NCBI RefSeq assembly: GCF_040712315.1 | Contig: NC_134021.1 | Coordinates: 23,028,501 to 23,092,500 of the forward strand | DNA: 64,000 nt | Source: Castanea sativa | Lineage: Eukaryota > Streptophyta > Magnoliopsida > Fagales > Fagaceae | Reading direction: 5' to 3' | In this document: positions 46,285 through 58,200 of the stretch, one piece after another | Layout: the number at the start of each line of letters is the position of its first letter | Numbering within the stretch: position 1 is the first letter of the stretch | Translations under genes and position numbers: made by a program | Notes under the pieces: model-generated | Told to the model about the DNA's origin: nothing | What the model saw: only the letters and a program-made list of their open reading frames with translations | The model's database searches: none

Positions 46285-46843
46285 TGTTAAGATGTATGCC
46301 CTTAAATCCTATTGTATGATGTTATGTATGACATTATGTATGACTTAATGTTATGATTAATAAAGTTGTTTTATTATTATCTAAAATAATGGTAAGATGA
46401 ATATTTTGACATTATCATATAGTCCATGAGATGCATAGTATGTGATTTATGTGAAAAGTCACAGAATATATAAATCACAAGTTCTTTGTAAACTCAGAAT
46501 TATAGTTCGTAGTCATTGATGAAATTCGGCATTTTATCTGCGAAGACTATAATGTATCAACTAAGATAATTTATCTTGATCATGGAAGTGGAGACTTCTA
46601 GTTGGTATGTTGATATGTTTTAAGAGTTAAGACATATTGAATTAGACCGCTGTGAGATTTATTATTCTCCTAACGACTATCAAATGAATAATATATCTCA
46701 CGACTTCTATTTGTATGAATTCTTATTCCTGAGAGAATAATAGACCTAATCATAAGGTGTAGGCTGCTTTGATATATCAAGAGTGAGATCTAAAGTCACG
46801 ATTAAAACCTCAATATGTTGGACAGCCATATTTAGTGTTGATG

Positions 46844-46922
<79 letters not shown>

Positions 46923-47713
46923 AAAATGGAATTCATAATCTCTTAACGGAGATATAAAGTATTCTCTTGAGATAAGTTTAATGGGTTTGGTTATTCAGAG
47001 TGTTAGACTTAACCACTTTAGTAAGGAGTTACTAAAGTATATATTTATGAAATTGGATTTCAAAAATATATGATGAATAACTTAAAGGATTAAACCGAGT
47101 ACTCAAGGATTACTACGAATATTTTATGAAAGGGTTACATGTATAATAAAATCTTGGGATATAATTTATTAATAAGGCCTAGAGTGCAATTATATTTATA
47201 TAGTGGTATTAAATATAATTAATGGTAACTTTGGACTTGTCAAGAGTTGACAAAAAAACCTAAGGCCCATTGGAGCTAGTGTCTTATTGGTCCCTTTTGA
47301 TCCCACTCCAAGCCACACACTAAAACCCAATTGAAAAGGCACAATAGACCAGCCCAATTAGATAATCAATTAGTTATAAATGAATAAACATACAGAATTT
47401 TTTATAAGAGAAAAAGAGAGACATTATTGTGAAATAGTGTGTATGTGTGAGTGAAGCCACTCGATTATTCTTCCTTGGAAATTGATTGAGAGACCACACT
47501 TCTTTGGCATAAAGTGGAATTGAAATGAAAATTAAAAGTGTTCCTAAGTACTTCTAATATTTTATTTTGAATTTCACCAAACCAAAGTATGCTATCTTGT
47601 TCTTAAATTCTAAAATTTACATAGTACATGTTGTCAATCATGAATGAAATAGATCCATGTTTGTTGCTTCCGCTGTGTGTTTTGTATGAGATACAAAACC
47701 AGATTTTCCAACA
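46285..47713 (+). mobile_element. 3' LTR of the copia element (family C1), 1429 bp
   Basis: It starts TGTTAAGATGTATGCCC after the polypurine tract and ends TTTTCCAACA. It matches the solo LTRs at 26140-27337 and (inverted) 29389-30743. Those copies are shorter partly because this one carries a (TA)n expansion. This LTR ties family C1 to copia, because its own RNase H precedes it. Confidence 0.8.
46847..46919. repeat. (TA)n expansion inside the copia LTR
   Basis: About 36 TA units. The same position in the sister LTR at about 26695-26715 reads GGAACATATATTCTCAAG with only three TA steps. Confidence 0.9.
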
Positions 47714-48055
47714 AAGAGATTGTCATTACATTGCAAGTCCAATTGTGTATTGGGGTAAGGGTTCAACTATAGGTTGGTATAAGGTACTGGGATTCCTTTA
47801 CTTATAACCACTTGTTTTGATAATAGTGAATTCTCGAGAGTGGTAACCTTAAATTCACTCGGTGGGATTTTGCCTCGGTGGTTTTCCCCATTCGTAAACA
47901 AATCATCCGTGTCAAATTTAATTTCCGCTGTATTTAGTTATTTGGTGATTTGTTTGTGCTACCACGCTTATTGCATGTAATTTGATCTAATTAGTTAACT
48001 TGACTAATTAATTAATTAATTTACCAAATTGGTCAATACATTCTTGGCCTATCAT
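47714..48055 (+). mobile_element. Fragment of another copia LTR 3' part
   Basis: The strings CTCGGTGGGATTTTGCCTCG, GGTTTTCCCCATTCGT, AATTTCCGCTG and GTGCTACCACGCTTATTGC are typical of the R-U5 side of plant Tork/Angela-type copia LTRs (family pattern from memory). Confidence 0.45.
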
Positions 48056-48164
48056 CAATTATGCATGCATCACATATTCATGGAATGACATTAAAAAAAA
48101 AACTTTAACCTAATAATTAATTCATTCTTTAAAATTCAAAATCTGCAATTTTTATTTAAGAAAA

Positions 48165-48410
48165 CTATTTCAGAAAAATTTTCAGATCTATATTTAATGA
48201 AAATACAAATCTGTATTTAATAAAAATAGACATTTGTTTTGACCAAAAGAATTTTTCAAAAATTTTTACAGATCTATATTTAATGAAAATACAGATCTAT
48301 TTTTTACCAGAAAAATTTTCAACTCTATATTTAATGAAAATACAAATCTGTTTTTGAGCAAAAAAAATTTTAGATCTATGTGAAAATACAGATTTTTTTT
48401 TTAAATTGTT
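48165..48410. repeat. Short tandem motif, diverged
   Basis: Five or so copies of a unit like ATCTATATTTAATGAAAATACA separated by AAAATTTT-rich spacers. Confidence 0.6.
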
Positions 48411-49551
48411 AATTAATTGCAGATTTCGAAATTAAAGAACAATTAAATCACACAATCATGATTAAAGACAATTTCAATTAAGCATATAAACATGGCATGT
48501 ATGAATTATGAACAAGATCATGATTAAATCAAAGACATGATAACAAAATTCATGGAATAAACAACACAACATATTACTTAAGAGAAAGGAAAAATAAACA
48601 CGAGAATAAAATCAAATACCTACTTGCATGAGTGTACCTTCAATGGAAGAATATTTTAGAAATCAAAGAAATTTTCACTTCTTTGAGATCTAAAATATTT
48701 TACTTACAAAAAATAAATTCTTAAAACTAAGACTTCTAGAACGTCTTTAACGTAAGGAGAGCAGAAAATTTAGAAAAAGAAGGGCCCTGAATTCTGATCT
48801 TTTTCCTCTATTTATAGAAGTTAGGATGCTTGAAAAATAAGCTGAGTAAGATCAGATACGAATTGGAACGCATCCTTATCTCTAAAAATTCGAAATAGAT
48901 AGGTTTTATCTAAATCAGGAAGTTCCCAAGCTGGGCTGAGCATTTGGGCCAATCGACACTTGCCATGTGCCGACAGGCCCTCTTGGGTGCCAAGCCCCCT
49001 TTTCAATTTTGGTTCAATTTGGACTCCTTTTTTGAGGATATTTTAGCCGGGAATTGCATCTAGTCGTGTTTTTAATTCATATTCGAATAATTAATCTCTT
49101 TTCTTGATATTCAGGTCTTTAAAGTAATAATTATCTAATAGATAAATATTCTAAAAATACTTAATTATACACATTTTCTTTGTTATATGATTATCCACTT
49201 TATTCCCATGCAAGCAGGCTTATTTTTTATACTAACCAACAACCAATCACAAAATTATTTAATTAGTTTTAATTGTTTATTCAATCAGAATTAATTTAAA
49301 TTAATCATGTGTAATCGGTTCCACCCAAACAAAATGCATACAGATCGTGAAAACTTGATCATATGATATTTTTTAATTCGACAGTCCAATTTGGAAATCG
49401 GGCATACTATCGCAACTGTTAGAATCTTAAGATCATTTTTATGATATGCAATGAATGAATTAATGCATAACACAACTCTAAATTTTGGATATATGAATGG
49501 TCATTCTAATCAACTTCCAAGATTAAATTATAGGTGCAAAATCGAGTGTCT
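48411..49551 (+). mobile_element. LTR-like right end of the composite insertion
   Basis: A TATA-like CTATTTATAGAAG lies at about 48811-48823. The end GTGCAAAATCGAGTGTCTACA pairs with LTR starts of the TGTAGATACC type (as at 39014). No coding frame. Confidence 0.35.
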
Positions 49552-49676
49552 ACAACACACTAAAGGTATAACCTTCCTCCATAGCACCTGAGCTCCCGGG
49601 CTTGTACGTTGCTTCAAGCGCGCGCGAGCGTCGTCGCGATGGGTGATCGAACCGCCATGAGGCATCAACACCCTAG
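49552..49676 (+). repeat. 850-bp tandem unit, copy 2 (right part)
   Basis: It resumes the unit with ACACACTAAAGGTATAACC, then CACCTGAGCTCCC-GGCTTG and GCGATGGGTGATCGAACCGCC. It parallels 43160-43260 in copy 1. Confidence 0.75.
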
Positions 49677-52600
49677 TAGACACTAGTCTAAATGTATTAT
49701 TGTAACATTCAAACCCTTATTTTACATGTGTTATTGCAAAATGAATCCCTTGTTTCGTATTAAAATATACAAGTTAAGTCAACTTATGTTATTGTAATAG
49801 AGATCATTTCTTCATATTTTCTCTTTTTTGGGTCTTCTCCTACCCCTTCTTCAGTTTCACAACTTGGAAAACATAAATCCAACTTGATTTCTACGATCAT
49901 ATAACACATCAAATCACTAAGGATTTCTTTAGATCTGTCCATAGGACGAGTTGGCACTCAAGTTCTATGATAATTTGGTGTTCTTAAGCAGCAAGGTCTC
50001 CATGAGAGAGAGCTTAGGAAATAGTGGATCTCTTTCACTGCAAAGGACCACACATTCTTTCATAGACTATGTTCTGTACCTGTCTTGACTGGAGTTTGAT
50101 CAAGGCTACAATCACCTGCTGGGATCCATCACTTCGGTGTGTCACTATCAAGAACACGGATCTGGTTCCCACTATTGAGGAGATCATCGGTTCCTTTTAT
50201 TGACTACCCTCCTTTATTTAACATCCACATATATTGTTACAATGTATTGTTGGGCTAGATAGGGAAAGTTGGGTAACAAAAAAGTATAGGAAAATGAGTA
50301 TAGTGAAAAGCCTTGCAAAAAACTCAATTTTCACCTTTCTCTCACCATGACACTACTCTCTCAAATTTTAACTTTATCTCTACTGACTTCAAAAGTTTAT
50401 CTCTAGCGCAAACTACTTGAAAACTTGAAAATTATTACAGAAAAAACATGATTAAAACGAAGAAAAAGACTGGATCTTTAATGATGTACTTTAACATTTG
50501 CATCATATATTTGTATATGTGATTTGTCAATAATAATAATAATAATAAACTCTCATCCTATTGCAATGAGGTTTTTAAGTAACATCCTATTACAACAAAA
50601 AACTATATTGCAAAATAAGCTATTACAATATTGCAATGATCCGAACCATGTTTGAACTGTGTCCGGTTCTTTTTTTTCTTGTAGTAGTTACTACCTATAG
50701 ACACCAATGCCTTGGTGTACTTTTCTCCCTTTGCTTCCAATTTAATACGATGTTATCATATTAATGTATATGTTCTTATTGTTCCTTTCTTATAATCTGA
50801 ACCGTGTTTGAACTGTGTTCGGTTCTTTTTTTTGCTTGTGGTGGTTACTACCTACAAACACCAATGCCTTGGTATACTTTTCCCCCTTTGCTTAGTGGCA
50901 AATATTGAGCACGATTTGAACCATGTTTGAACCATGTCCGGTTCTTTTTTTTTTTTTTCTTTCTTTTAATGGTTACTACCTACAAACACAATGCCTTAGT
51001 GTACTTTTCCCCCTTTGCTTAGTGGCTACTACCTACAGACACCAATACCTTAGTGTACTTTTCCCCCTTCACTTCCAATTTAATATGATGTTATCATTTC
51101 CCCTTTGCTTCCAATTTAATATGATGTTATCATATTAACGTGTATGTTCCTGTTGTCTTTTTTTTTTTTTTTTTTTTTTTTTCTATTATGTCAATAGGTG
51201 CTAGTTATGTGATGGTTAATGATTTATAGCAAATTTTTACATACACCAATGCTTTAGAATACTTTTTTTCCCTTTACTTCCAATTTAATATGATGTTATC
51301 ATATTAATGTATATGTTCCTGTTGTCCTTTCTTTTATTATGCCAATATTTGCTAGTTATGTGATGGTTAATGATTTATGGCCAATTTTTAAAGTTCAGAA
51401 TTTGTAATTATGTTTTTTTTTTTGGGCAGATTACAACCTCTTATTTAGTGTTATATACATCTTTACCCTCAGTTACACACTCAAGGAATCGAAGTAGGTA
51501 GAGTAATCGGGGTAGGTAGTAAAACTCTGACTGATTGAAAAAATAAAAGTATGCTTTTTTACTATACTTTTCCTTTTTTTTCTTTTTAATTTTTATTTTC
51601 TTTGGTTGTCTGATTGTGTTGCCTTTGTAAATAACTTGTTTTCTTTTTATTTTTATTTTAATAATGCAATATTGTAATCTTCAATCTCTGAGGTAGAGTT
51701 GTAGTAGTATAGGAAGCTTATCCGAAATTTAAAGAAAAAAAATGGTCTACCTTCCTTTTACAACTCTTTAATTAGATTTTGAGGATGAATTTTCACTTGA
51801 ATTCGGTTAATGGTTTATGGAAATTTTCTAAAGTTGAGAGTTTCATGCTTTGTTTTTTTTTTTTTTTTTTTTTTTACAACCTCTTATATGGTGTTACATA
51901 TATCTCCACCCTCAGTTGACACAGCCAAAGAACCAGGCAATGAAACTTCGATGGATTGAAAAATTAAGGGTATTTTTTTCTCTACTTTTCCTTCTTTTCT
52001 TTTCTTTTCTTTTTTCTCTACTTTTCCTTTTTTTTTCTTCTTTTAATTTTGATTTATTTTTTGGTTGCCTAAGTATCTTCAAGTACAAATATTCCTACAA
52101 ACTTCTTAGACTTATCTTCAAATGTTTGACAATACTACAATACTCTTTGACTATACACTAACTAAATACATTGCTCATTATATATGTACATTGCACAGCT
52201 AGAAAAAATACAAATTATGGGACAATACGTGTTCTTAATGGATATTTACAACTTAATGTCTTGTTTGAATACAAGAGTCAGTTCAAAAGGAACTATGCTT
52301 TCTATTCATTAATTATCAACAACAATTTTTTTTATAATAGAAAGTAAATAATTTCCTTTTTTATTATGGAAAAGATTTTTCATTAATTTTGTGGTGAAGC
52401 CTTGGGCCTTTTTGTTGGCCACACGTGGTATTAATGGGCTTTGTGAAGACGAGATCCAGGCTTGATTGTTGGTTTGAAGGGGTTGAAATTTTAGATCATG
52501 TATCAAGCTTAAAACACATTGAGCCTTTGACTTGAGTGGCCGCCCATGAGCTTGGGCCCTGAAAGGCTTATTAGAAATGAGCCCATAACACTCGTTCATA

Positions 52601-52804
52601 AGTGTTCTACTGTTATAGAATATTCTACCTAGTGGTGGAAAAAAATTTCTACGACAACAATTTTTATTAAAACTCTAACATGGTAAATTGTGATTGGTTA
52701 CTTGTCACTTTAATACAGATCTAGCAAGTTTTTGTCACCACTCAAGGTTAGTCATATTTGAGTTATGAAAAAACTGTGTTTGTGAGTATCCACTTTTGTG
52801 TTTT
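49677..52804. repeat. AT-rich tract of imperfect tandem duplications
   Basis: No gene recognised. From 50637 to about 51130 a unit with GAACC-TGTTTGAAC-GTGTCCGGTTC, GGTTACTACCTACA-ACACC and TTTCCCCCTTTGCTTCC recurs three to four times. A larger unit (about 51195-51630 and again about 51790-52080) repeats ACAACCTCTTAT-T-GTGTTA, CTACC/CACC CTCAGTT and GATTGAAAAA. The tract at 52380-52600 has GGGCC-type LTR motifs. Confidence 0.45.
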
Positions 52805-52809
52805 GTCGT

Positions 52810-52830
52810 TGATGAAGCAGAATCTCGTCG
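52810..52830 (-). mobile_element. 21-bp U5 terminus at the left end
   Basis: Identical to 54740-54760 and to the reverse of 62456-62476. It joins directly to the end of the protease sequence at 52831. Confidence 0.9.
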
Positions 52831-54675
52831 ACTCCGTCTTCGATTGGAAATTTTATCTTTAGGCAGTAGGTGAACGTGGCTGCTTTCCACCTGTTGAGCG
52901 TGGGTCTCCCAATGATCACATTATATGAGGAGGGGCAATCTACCACCAAGAAGTCCAGCTGACGAGTCTGCTGCTTCGGGTAGGCGCCTATTGTGACTTT
53001 TAGCGTCACGATACCCTTGGGGTATACTCTGTCTCCGCTAAAGCTGACGAGGGGGGAATCGAATGGGCGCAATCTACCAGGATTTAGTTTCAACTGTTAG
53101 AAAGCCGGTAAGTACATGATGTCTGCGGAGCTGCCGTTGTCGACGAGGATCCTCTTAGTGTTAAACCCTTTGATTGTGAGTGTTATAACCAAGGGGTCGT
53201 TATGAGGCTGCCTTACTCCCCAAGCATCCTCTTCGCTGAAGAATATATCCTGGTTTGTCCGTCTTTGCTTCAATAGGGGTTCCATATGGACACTGTTTAC
53301 TTGCCTCTGGCATGCTTTCTTGAGTGACTTGTATGATCCCCCCATGAATGGCCCCCCTGCGATTGTGCTTATCTCCCCGATCACGTCCTGTTGTGGTTGG
53401 GACGGGCGAATCTCATTTTTGGACGAGGATTCGCGTTGGCGCTTGTCGACCTCCCTAAACCTGCCAGATTCCCCTTTTTTTACATACTTCTAAAGCTTTC
53501 CTTTTTGTATCAACTCTTCTATCTGTCCTTTCAGGTCTCGGCAATCCTCCTTGTAATGGCCGTGATCCTTGTGGAACCAAAAATATTTGTTTTTGTCGCG
53601 CACATTTGGTGACGAATGCAAGGGTCTTGGCCATTGTAGGTAGCGTTGGTCCTGGATCTGCGTCAAAATCTTGTCAATAGGCATAATTAGAGGTGTGAAT
53701 TTTACCGATCATGGAGTTTCTCATCCCTTCGTTTGTCAATGTCACCTCCTCGACGGCTTGGGCGTTCCCTCTTTTGTCCCCTACGTTCGTCTTCCTTCCT
53801 TCCTTCCTTCTTCGGCCTTTCCTCGTCTACGATGGTTGCCAGTGCGTCCTCAGCATTCATGTACTTTTGAGCTTTCAGTAGCATCTCCGCCATTGTCCGG
53901 GGCGGATTTTTTGCCAGTGAGACGACGAATTCTCTGGACTTAAGCCCTGCTTTAAATGTTGTCAACTAGACCTTGTCGTCCGCGTCGTCCACCTTTAGGG
54001 TCTCTCGAGTGAAGCGTTTCACGTACGACCGCAAGGTCTCCCTCTCTCCTTGCTTAATAGTGAGTAGGTGATCCGTTGGTCTCTTGGGACGTTGCCCCCC
54101 AACAAAATGGCGCAGGAAGGCACTACTTAACTACTCGAAATTGTCGATGGACGAAGTGGGCAATCTCGTGAACCACTCTCTTCCAGCTCCCTTCAACGTA
54201 GTAGGGAAGAACGACACATGATCTCATCAGGGGGCTGTTGAAGGCCTAGGGTCGTCTTGGAAGTATTAAGGTGATCTTGGGGATCCTTGAGCCCATCAAA
54301 AGGCTCGAGCTGAGGCAGCCGAAATTTTGCTGGTACTGGTCGTTCTAAGACCGCCATGGTAAAAGGGGAGTCCGTCGCCCTGACCATTCTATCTAGGCTT
54401 CGATCCGTCTTCTCTTTGATGGCATTTCTTAATTCGTCCATCTCCTTTCTCATTTCTTGGAGGATGTCGGAATGTTGTTCCTCTAGAGTAACGGTCCTCT
54501 GTCGGTCACTCCTTCTGTGGCTGTCCCCCTCGTCCTCTTGGACAGCTCTTGACCGGTTCTCCTCCTGCTGTAGCCTTTGTCTCATTTCCTGATTCTGTCT
54601 GGTGAGTTCTTCGACGGTGGCCGCGAGAGTTCGAACTTGCTGTGCCAAGGCCGCTGAGTCCTGGTTGGATTCCAT
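52831..54675 (-). pseudogene. Tat gag and protease, inverted segment, stopped
   Basis: A minus-strand ATG at 54675 opens MESNQDSAALAQQVRTLAA, a coiled-coil N-terminus with Q/E repeats (54480-54660). The capsid region runs to about 53700 in two frames (SPFTMAVLERPVPAKFRLP, then after a small deletion [17 protein letters not shown]). A knuckle-like [12 protein letters not shown] lies near 53560 with the first C changed to W. Protease is at 52831-53384: RILVDNGSSADIMYLPAF keeps the catalytic DNGS, and [15 protein letters not shown] follows. It ends at EDGV next to the 21-bp LTR piece. Stops such as the CAG-to-TAG before TTFKAG are consistent with deamination. Confidence 0.75.
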
Positions 54676-54717
54676 CTAGAGCTGGTAGGAACCGCGTTCT
54701 CGTTGTATGAGAAAATC

Positions 54718-54738
54718 TTCCCCACAGACGGCGCCAAA
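54718..54738 (-). promoter_or_regulatory. Primer-binding site of the inverted half
   Basis: On the minus strand, TTTGGCGCCGTCTGTGGGG starts 1 base after the LTR end. The same kind of site is at 28451-28468. Confidence 0.75.
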
Positions 54739-54739
54739 C

Positions 54740-55204
54740 TGATGAAGCAGAATCTCGTCGGTTGCTTTGGGGTTCGTCCAGATGGTGCCGGTTGTACTTT
54801 GACGAACCTATGGAAGCAAGAACTTACTCGAATGGTCACCGATGTGGTGCCTGCCACAACGCCTCCGATGCCCTAGTCAGTGTGAAAGAAGGTAACAGTC
54901 AAAATATCAAGAATAACTTAGTATATGTTGTGATGCTGTGTGTACCTTGTATTGGTGTTGTGAGGGTTTTATATATCCTTGTGGACTATAGCCGTTGGGG
55001 TGTTAATGTCTCCCCTAATAACGTCTCTGGCAGAGTAATGGGTTTTAATGTGTTTCCACCGATTCGTCCAGCTTGTCCTGTAACGGTCTGGGACATTATT
55101 GGCAGCATTGAATGGCCTTAATGTTCTCGTTAATGACACGGATGAATGGTCAGGTTCGTCTATGGAGGCGAGCTCGTCTGTGTTCAACTTTGCCAGTACC
55201 ATCA
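54740..55204 (-). mobile_element. Inverted LTR (465 bp) of the Tat element
   Basis: The reverse complement starts TGATGGTACTGG and ends CTGCTTCATCA; the length equals the LTR at 62012-62476. By eye I count about 26 differences, mostly transitions (roughly 94 percent identity). A TATA (ATATATAAAAC, reverse) lies at about 54967-54977. Its U3 start touches pol coding sequence at 55205 with no flank between. Confidence 0.9.
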
Positions 55205-58200
55205 GCCAGAGGTAAAAGGAGACCAAGTTTTAGCCAGAGAATGCTACCAGGCCGTGCTGGCTACAAGGGAAAACCACACGTGGACGATCGACGGAGAAAA
55301 AGAAGACAACATGGAAGCCCTAGAAACAGTAGAACTTGTCGAGGGGGAAACTGCAAAGGTGACGAGGATAGGAATGACCTTAAGCCCCGAGATGAGAAAT
55401 AAACTCGTCCACTTCCTTAAGGGAAACTTGGACGTATTTGCATGGAGTCACGAGGATATGCCTAGTATACCACGCCAAGTAATCCAGAACGAGTTGAAAA
55501 CAGACCCCGAGAAAAAGCCCGTCCAACAGAGACGACGGGTCTTTGCCCCCAAACGAAACCGAGCAATCACAGACGAAGTTAATAGGTTGTTGTAGGCAGA
55601 CTTTATCTGAGAGGTTTATTATCTTGAGCGGCTGGCCAACGTCGTGCTAGTAAAAAAAGCAAATGGGAAGTGGAGAATGTGCGTGGACTTTACAGACCTG
55701 AACAAGGTCTGCCCGAAGGATAGTTTTCCCGTGCTGAGGATAGATCAACTAGTAGATTCTACGGCTGGACATAAGCTACTAACATTCATGGATGCTTTTT
55801 CAGGATACAACCAGATAAAAATGGCTGAGAAAAATCAAGAAAAAAATGCTTTCATCACAAGTCGAGAGCTCTACTGCTACAAGGTGATGCCCTTCGGATT
55901 GAAGAACGCAGGAGCAACATACCAAAGACTAATAAACAAGATGTTCAGCAAGCAAATTGGTAGAAACATGGAGGTGTATGTAGATGATATGCTCGTCAAG
56001 AGCAAAGAGGAATTAACACACCTGGACGATCTGAGAGAGACATTTGATACCCTCCGAAAATATCAGATGAAGCAGAATCCCAGTAAGTGCGTGTTCGGGG
56101 TAGCCTCAGGGAAGTTCTTGGGGTTCATGGTGTCCCAAAGGGGAATAGAAGCAAATCCAGAGAAGGTACAAGCAATACTCAACATGGCGTCACCAAAGAC
56201 CGTCAAGGAAGTCCAAAAGCTCACAGGGAGGATCGCTGCACTCAATAGGTTCGTCTCTAAAGCAACAGACAAATGCTTCCCCTTTTTCAAGACATTGAAG
56301 CAAGCTTTTTCCTGGACTGACGAATGCGAGGCAACGTTTCAAGAGCTCAAGCGTTACCTCAGCAGTCCGCCTGTCTTGAGTCCCTCAAAAGCAGGGGAAA
56401 ACCTTTATTTATACCTGGCAGCATCAGTCACGGCCGTCAGCGCGGTCTTAATTCAAGAGGAGGATAAAAAACAGCTTCTAGTTTACTACATCAGTCAAGC
56501 CTTCCAGGGAGCAGAAGCCAGGTATCCCAGGATTGAGAAGATCGCGTTCGCCCTAATAGTGGCTTCACGAAAGTTACGACCATACTTCGAAGCACACCCT
56601 ATCCTTGTAATGACGGACCAACCTATCAGAAAATCCATAAACAAACCTGAAGCAGCTGGGAGAATGGTCTAGTGGGCAATCGAACTCAGCCAGTTCGACA
56701 TCGAATACCATCCCAAAATGGCCATCAAGGCACAAGCTCTAGCAGATTTCATTGCCAAGTTCACCCTTCCAGAAGATGACGACGGCAAAGACGAGGTAGA
56801 ACAATGGACAATTCAGACTGACGGCTCGTCAGCCCAAAAGAGGGGGGGAGTAGGGGTCATCACAAACACCCCCGATGGAGAAAAACTCAAATATGGAGTC
56901 CAATTAAAATTCCCGACGACCAACAGCGAGGCCGAGTACGAAGGGATACTGACGGGACTAAGACTCGGCAAAGCCCTTGGGATTAAGAACCTGCTTATTC
57001 AGAGCGACTCCAAGCTGGCAATAGGGCAGATCAGGGAAGAGTATGAGGCAAAAGAGGAGAGAATGCAGAAGTACCTCAAGCTGACGAAACATTTAGCCCG
57101 TGGGTTCGATAAGTTGGACTTCGTTCGGATCCCGAGAAACCAAAATATGGCGGCAGATGAGGTTGCCAAAATGGCCTCGTCTGAAGAAGAACCAACGAAC
57201 AGTGAACTTCTCATGGAGATTCAGAAACACCACAGCATCAAAGAAGTCCCAATATTCTCCATTCAGAGCGTAGGTGGTTGGATGGCACCGATCATCTCAT
57301 TCCTTCAAGACGGGCATCTCCCTCGTGATTCAATGGAAGCCAGGAAGATTGAAGCAAGAGCGGCCAGGTTTACGATTTTGAATGATACCTTATACAAAAG
57401 AGGCTTCTCCCTGCCCTATTTGAAGTGTATCGACGAGGAAGAAGCCAAGTACGTCCTTCGTGAAATCCACGAAGGGATTTGCGGAGACCACGTTGGGCCT
57501 AGATCTCTGGTAAGCAAAGTTGTTAGAACAGGATATTTCTGGCCGACCATGCAGGTAGACGCTACGGAGCTCATCAAGAGGTGCGATAAGTGCCAAAGGT
57601 TCGGGAATGTCCAGAGGCTGCCAGCAGAAAAGATGACGACGATTACCTCCCCATGGCCATTCGCACAATGGGAGATTGATATCGTCGGCCCATTGCCCCA
57701 AGGAAGAGGGCAGGTAAGGTTCTCGCTCGTCGCTATCGACTACTTCACAAAATGGGTCGAAGCAGAAGCGATAGGGATGATCACAGAGGCGAGAATCCAT
57801 AGCTTCGTGTGGAGAAATATAATTTGCAGGTTCAGGATTCCAAGAACGATTATTTCAGATAATGGTCGACAGTTCGACAGCTAGGGATTTAAAGACTTTT
57901 GCTCAGGACTAGGTATCTGGCACAAGTTCTCGTTACCTGGACACCCACAGGCAAACAGAAGTAACTAATCGAACACTGCTCAGAATCATCAAAGCCCGGC
58001 TAGAGGAGGCAAAGGGCGCGTGGCCTGAAGAATTGCCCAATGTTTTGTGGGCCTACAGAACAACAGCAAGAACCCCAACGGGAGAGACGCCTTTCAGGCT
58101 CACTTATGGCACTGAGGCGGTAATCCCAGTCGAGGTGGGTGTGGCCAGCACCAGGCTAGAAGTATTCCATGAGGAGAGCAACGACGACCAAATTCGAATC

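Larger units (their letters stand above)
44015..49551 (+). mobile_element. 5.5-kb composite insertion with 5-bp duplication ACACA
   Basis: It starts TGTGAGAGACC and ends GTGTCTACA. ACACA lies on both sides (44010-44014 and 49552-49556), and copy 1 of the tandem repeat shows the empty site (ACACACTAAAGG). It holds a foldback with a gene-like core, a copia 3' end with its LTR, a fragment of another copia LTR and AT-rich repeats. Start and end are not from one recognisable LTR, so the outer element may itself be rearranged. Confidence 0.55.

Noticed and set aside
39014..49551. A single 10.5-kb element from TGTAGATACC to GTGTCTACA
   Set aside because: Flanking 5-mers differ (ACAGC and ACACA), while ACACA matches perfectly at 44010 and 49552, so the shorter insertion fits better.
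54356..54592. Plus-strand frame opposite gag
   Set aside because: Shadow of the minus-strand coiled-coil gag frame.
54762..55121. 119-codon plus-strand frame inside the inverted LTR
   Set aside because: The same frame appears in the other LTR on the other strand (62095-62487); it is LTR non-coding sequence with R and U5 signals.
52810..55204. Independent small element inserted next to a second Tat element
   Set aside because: The 5-mers at its two sides (GTCGT and GCCAG) do not match, whereas GTCGT matches across the full 9.7-kb block, and the two halves complement each other at the PR-RT linker.
57390..57800. 136-codon minus-strand frame inside integrase
   Set aside because: Antisense shadow of a well supported integrase frame.
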